A DNA stretch of 9,282 nt, taken from Bacteroidota bacterium (GTDB taxonomy: Bacteria; Bacteroidota; Bacteroidia; B-17B0; Aurantibacillaceae). Under the pieces are notes generated by a model. It searched no databases and was not told where the DNA came from. It worked only from the letters and a program-made list of their open reading frames with translations. Each line of letters begins with the position of its first letter. The stretch's first letter is position 1. The stretch is taken from positions 1 through 9,282 of the forward strand of contig JANYGR010000375.1 in NCBI GenBank assembly GCA_025359355.1, in the 5' to 3' direction. Below, one piece after another: positions 6,161 to 9,282 of this stretch. The position numbers and the translations under genes were made by a program.

Positions 6161-8368
6161 GTGAAGCCCTTATTTGAAATAATTAAAACTAATTACTGGC
6201 TTCAATGTATATTGAACAGTTATAGTTTAATGTTTTTTTCATTAGACAATGTATTTGCAGCAATCATTATTTTGGTTACTTTTTTTTCTCCACCAATTGG
6301 CTTGTGTGGCTTATTAGCAGTAGTGTTAATCAACGCATCTGCTTATGTGGTGGGCTTTAACAGAGATGATATACAAAAAGGAATTTTTGGATTCAATGCT
6401 TTGTTTTTAGGATTATCTATGGGATATGAATTTTCATTTAATGGAACGTTTGTGGTGTTATTTATATCATCCATTTTTATGTTGTTATTAATTACTGTGT
6501 GGTTGAAAGGCTTGTTTGATAAATATCAGTTACCTTTTTTATCTTTTCCATTTATTATAACCTATTGGATTGTGTCTTTATCTTCGTCAAACCTCACAAA
6601 CATTCATTTAGATGAAACCCATATTTACACATTGAATGAAATGGCAAAATACCAATCGTCTTCTTGGTATCAATTTATTCACAGCTTAGATGAGATTACT
6701 CTTTTTCCGTTAGCACTTAGTTTCTTTAAAACATTGGCTGGTACATTTTTTCAAACAAGTGTGTTGGGTGGGATTCTAATTGCTATTGGGTTGTTGTATT
6801 TTTCGAGAATAGCATTTTCATTGAGTATTATAGGGTTTTATTTGGCCTATTTTTTCTATTCTTTATTTGGCGCAGATGTAAGCGATTTGAATTATAATTT
6901 ATTGGGTTCAAATTTCATTTTCATTTCGATAGCTATTGGTTGTTTTTTTGTAATACCAAATATTTATAGTTACATCACCGTTATTATATTAATTCCAATT
7001 TTGCTATTTGTGCTGTTATCATTAGGAAAAATAGTATCTGTTTTTCAATTAAAAGCATATACACTTTCGTTTAGTGTATTATGTACAGCATTTCTGTTTT
7101 CGTTAAATCAACGATGGCTACATCATTATTTGCATCTTATTACTATACAATATTTTTCGGCCGAAAAAACAATTTATAAATATTTGAATTCTTTGCAGAG
7201 ATTTAAAAACGAACACCTTTACAAAATTGCTCTACCATTTTCTGGTGAGTGGAATGTAAGCCAAGGATATAACGGCAAAATCACGCATTTAGGAGATTGG
7301 AGCAAGGCTTTAGATTTTGTTATTGTTGATTCTAAATCCAATACTTACCGTGAACCCACAAGTGCAAGAGAAGGTTTTTCGAGAGAAAATTTTTATTGTT
7401 ACAATAAAGAAATATATGCGCCTTACGATGGTTATGTTTACGACATCATCAATACCGTTGAAGAAAACGATGTGGGTGAAGTAGATACAGAACGAAACTG
7501 GGGCAATACTATTATTATAAATCACTTGAATGGTTTGTTTTCACAGATTAGTCATATTAAAAAAGATTCGTTTGGTGTTTTTATCGGACAATACATTTCT
7601 AAAGGAACGTATTTGGCAACCTGCGGAAACTCTGGGCGTTCACCAGAGCCACACATTCATTTTCAATTACAAACGGTTCCAACAATTGGCGCACAAACAT
7701 TGGAGTATCCTATTTCTTATTTCATTGAAAGAAATGGAATAGAAAAAACTTTAAAAATTTCTGAAGTTCCAGCAGAAGGCGCATTTATTAGTAATGTTCA
7801 AGTAAATGAATTATTAATTGTTGGTTTTTCTTTTTTACCTGGACAAAAAATTTCTTTTCAAAATGAAAGTACAAAAGCCATAATCAATTGGGAAGTGTTT
7901 ACTGATGCATATAACAGAACATACATTTATTGTGCAGAAAGTAATTCTTATGCCTATTTTGTAAACGATGGTGTAATGCTTTATTTCACGGACTTTGAAG
8001 GAGATAGGAGTTCATTATTATTTAATTTTTATTTAGCCTCTTATAGGCAATTGCTTGGATATTATGAACACATTTCGGTAAAAGATAATGTCCCTTTAAT
8101 TCACTTCAATAATCCATTCATTCAATTTTTTCAAGATTTTGTAGCACCTTTTTATGTATTTACAAAAGCTAATTACACATCCACCTTTAGTTATGCGGAT
8201 AATGTATATGCACCTCAAAAAGCCATAATCAATGCTGAAGTGACAGCAAAATTTATAAATCATACCTTCAAAAAAATAAATTTTAAACTCGAATTAAAAG
8301 ATAATAAAATACAACGTTTTATTATTCATCACAAACATAAAACAGAAATATACACTATTGTATCATAA
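6161..8368 (+). CDS. Urea transporter (UT family) fused to M23-type peptidase domain
   Basis: Residues 1 to about 320 are a UT-family urea channel. A leading amphipathic stretch (LNSYSLMFFSLDN, 18-30) is followed by about ten hydrophobic segments between 28 and 314 and by the UT-like KGIFGFNALFLGLSMG (73-88). A second half-repeat begins at LFPLALSFFKTLAGTFF (181-197). Residues about 350-525 form an M23 (LytM-like) zinc peptidase domain: H376 and D385 in THLGDWSKALDF, H465 in SQISHIKK, and H498/H500 in PEPHIHFQL are the expected zinc and catalytic residues, all present. Residues 530-735 are beta-rich and unrecognised. The start is GTG at 6161; an in-frame TAA lies two codons upstream and the next ATG (residue 24) would remove conserved residues. 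The transporter should sit in the inner membrane; the peptidase domain would need to face the periplasm to reach peptidoglycan. First gene of a plus-strand cluster with two secreted TPR proteins. Confidence 0.9.
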   Translation: MKPLFEIIKTNYWLQCILNSYSLMFFSLDNVFAAIIILVTFFSPPIGLCGLLAVVLINASAYVVGFNRDDIQKGIFGFNALFLGLSMGYEFSFNGTFVVLFISSIFMLLLITVWLKGLFDKYQLPFLSFPFIITYWIVSLSSSNLTNIHLDETHIYTLNEMAKYQSSSWYQFIHSLDEITLFPLALSFFKTLAGTFFQTSVLGGILIAIGLLYFSRIAFSLSIIGFYLAYFFYSLFGADVSDLNYNLLGSNFIFISIAIGCFFVIPNIYSYITVIILIPILLFVLLSLGKIVSVFQLKAYTLSFSVLCTAFLFSLNQRWLHHYLHLITIQYFSAEKTIYKYLNSLQRFKNEHLYKIALPFSGEWNVSQGYNGKITHLGDWSKALDFVIVDSKSNTYREPTSAREGFSRENFYCYNKEIYAPYDGYVYDIINTVEENDVGEVDTERNWGNTIIINHLNGLFSQISHIKKDSFGVFIGQYISKGTYLATCGNSGRSPEPHIHFQLQTVPTIGAQTLEYPISYFIERNGIEKTLKISEVPAEGAFISNVQVNELLIVGFSFLPGQKISFQNESTKAIINWEVFTDAYNRTYIYCAESNSYAYFVNDGVMLYFTDFEGDRSSLLFNFYLASYRQLLGYYEHISVKDNVPLIHFNNPFIQFFQDFVAPFYVFTKANYTSTFSYADNVYAPQKAIINAEVTAKFINHTFKKINFKLELKDNKIQRFIIHHKHKTEIYTIVS

Positions 8369-8386
8369 TCATTAAAACAAACTCGT

Positions 8387-9004
8387 ATGAAATTTTTAAA
8401 AATAACCATCGCTGCTTTATTAACTTACGCCACATTTAGTGTGAATGCACAAACGAACAATGTATTATCAAATGCATTTAAACAATCGTATGATTACGAA
8501 GCTACAAGAAATTATGAAGCTGCTATAAATGCTGTTAATTCAGTATACAGCGAAACTTCTTATGAAATCAATATAAGGCTTGGATGGTTAAATTATTTGT
8601 CAGGAAAACATAAAGAATCAATAGCTTATTATCAAAAAGCCATTGAAATAATGCCTGCTGCTACTGAACCAAAATGGGGAATTATATACCCATACACTAA
8701 ATTAGAAAATTGGACAGAAGTTGAGAAGAGCTATACAGCCGTTTTAAGAATAGACTCGAAAAACGCTACAGCGAATTATAACTTAGGGCTAATTTATTAT
8801 TATCGTAAAGATTATATTTCTGCGAAAAGGTATTTTGATATTTCTTTAAATCTTTTCCCATTTAATTACAACAATTTATTGATGAGTGCATGGACTAATT
8901 ATTTTTTAGGAAATAAAAACGAAGCTACTGTTTTATTTAATAAAACCTTGTTGTGTAGCCCAAATGATAAATCAGTACTAGAAGGCTTAAGTCTAATAAA
9001 ATAA
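8387..9004 (+). CDS. Secreted TPR-repeat protein
   Basis: The 205-residue product has a signal peptide (MKFLKITIAALLTYATFSVN, with cleavage likely after VNA near residue 21) and no lipobox cysteine, so it should be soluble in the periplasm. The rest is made of TPR-like helix pairs: about 28-57, 58-91 (IRLGWLNYLSGKHKESIAYY with KAIEIMP), 93-124, 126-159 (ANYNLGLIYYYRKDYISAKR) and 160-193 (SAWTNYFLGNKNEATVLF). TPR arrays bind partner proteins, so a scaffold or adaptor role is likely. It starts 18 bp after the UT-M23 stop and ends 2 bp before the next gene, which implies one transcript and a shared process. I know of no defined function for this exact protein. Confidence 0.88.
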   Translation: MKFLKITIAALLTYATFSVNAQTNNVLSNAFKQSYDYEATRNYEAAINAVNSVYSETSYEINIRLGWLNYLSGKHKESIAYYQKAIEIMPAATEPKWGIIYPYTKLENWTEVEKSYTAVLRIDSKNATANYNLGLIYYYRKDYISAKRYFDISLNLFPFNYNNLLMSAWTNYFLGNKNEATVLFNKTLLCSPNDKSVLEGLSLIK

Positions 9005-9006
9005 AT

Positions 9007-9282
9007 ATGAAACTCAATATTCAATATTTCTTTATCATTGCGTTTGTATTGATTGCAAATAAAGGCTTTACACAAGACACGTTAACGTCGGTAAACGTAG
9101 AGCAAAAAAGTTATCAATTATACCTTGATAAAAATTGGTCGGAACTTATTAAGATGGGGAACAAAGCCGTTCACGAGGGGTATGATTATTTTTATTTACA
9201 ACTGCGTATAGGCATTGCCTATTATGAGAAAAAAAATTACAATTTAGCAGAAGCCCATTTTAGAAAAGCGTTGGCATTTAAT
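9007..9282 (+). CDS. Second secreted TPR-like protein, N-terminal part (cut by window edge)
   Basis: An ATG 2 bp after the previous stop opens a frame that stays open for all 92 codons to the right edge. It begins with a signal peptide (MKLNIQYFFIIAFVLIANKG, cleavage likely near FTQ, residues 21-23). A TPR-like helix pair follows: SYQLYLDKNWSELIKMGNKA and YFYLQLRIGIAYYEKKNYNL, then AEAHFRKALAFN with the typical TPR spacing of A, Y and A. Bacteroidota proteins that begin this way often continue into an outer-membrane beta-barrel, but the window does not show this. The tight spacing puts it in the UT-M23 operon. Confidence 0.85.
   Translation, partial: MKLNIQYFFIIAFVLIANKGFTQDTLTSVNVEQKSYQLYLDKNWSELIKMGNKAVHEGYDYFYLQLRIGIAYYEKKNYNLAEAHFRKALAFN

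Noticed and set aside
7310..7742. Minus- and plus-strand open frames inside the M23 part of the UT-M23 gene
   Set aside because: They overlap the M23 active-site coding region in other frames and show no family features.
8387..9282. TPR proteins as lipoproteins
   Set aside because: Neither signal peptide is followed by a lipobox cysteine.

Overview
The window is AT-rich bacterial DNA with short intergenic gaps, GTG as well as ATG starts, and no obvious Shine-Dalgarno sequences. Together with its protein families (a RhuM-type accessory protein, a urea transporter fused to an M23 peptidase, secreted TPR proteins) and its dispersed palindromic repeats with CCCGC/GCGGG ends, this points to a member of the Bacteroidota, probably near the flavobacteria or chitinophagas. 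That placement is inference; no rRNA or marker gene is present.

Left part (1-912), accessory in character: the 5' part of a RhuM-family gene runs off the left edge on the minus strand. About 250 bp without a convincing gene follow, containing a possible membrane-protein remnant on the plus strand. Then comes a small minus-strand gene for a protein with a possible winged-helix fold and a C-terminal membrane anchor.

Middle part (960-6055), all on the minus strand: transcription runs from a VOC-fold protein (whose start is probably at 5941 rather than 6055) to a large PLP-dependent Orn/Lys/Arg-type decarboxylase, then to an ATP-grasp enzyme. The decarboxylase is flanked on both sides by copies of the same palindromic repeat, in the same orientation. 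The decarboxylase/ATP-grasp pair suggests a pathway that makes an amine from a basic amino acid and may then ligate or modify a carboxylate, but the chemistry cannot be read from sequence alone.

Right part (6161-9282), all on the plus strand and divergent from the VOC gene: a tight cluster of a urea-transporter/M23-peptidase fusion, a secreted TPR protein 18 bp later, and a second secreted TPR-like protein 2 bp later that runs off the right edge. The spacing says these three are co-transcribed, which implies that urea transport, a cell-envelope peptidase-type domain and periplasmic scaffolding proteins work together.

Most worth following up: the UT-M23 fusion and its operon, the decarboxylase/ATP-grasp pair with its unusually long decarboxylase, and the direct repeats that bracket the decarboxylase gene. 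I see no tRNA, rRNA, CRISPR array, insertion-sequence transposase or integrase.
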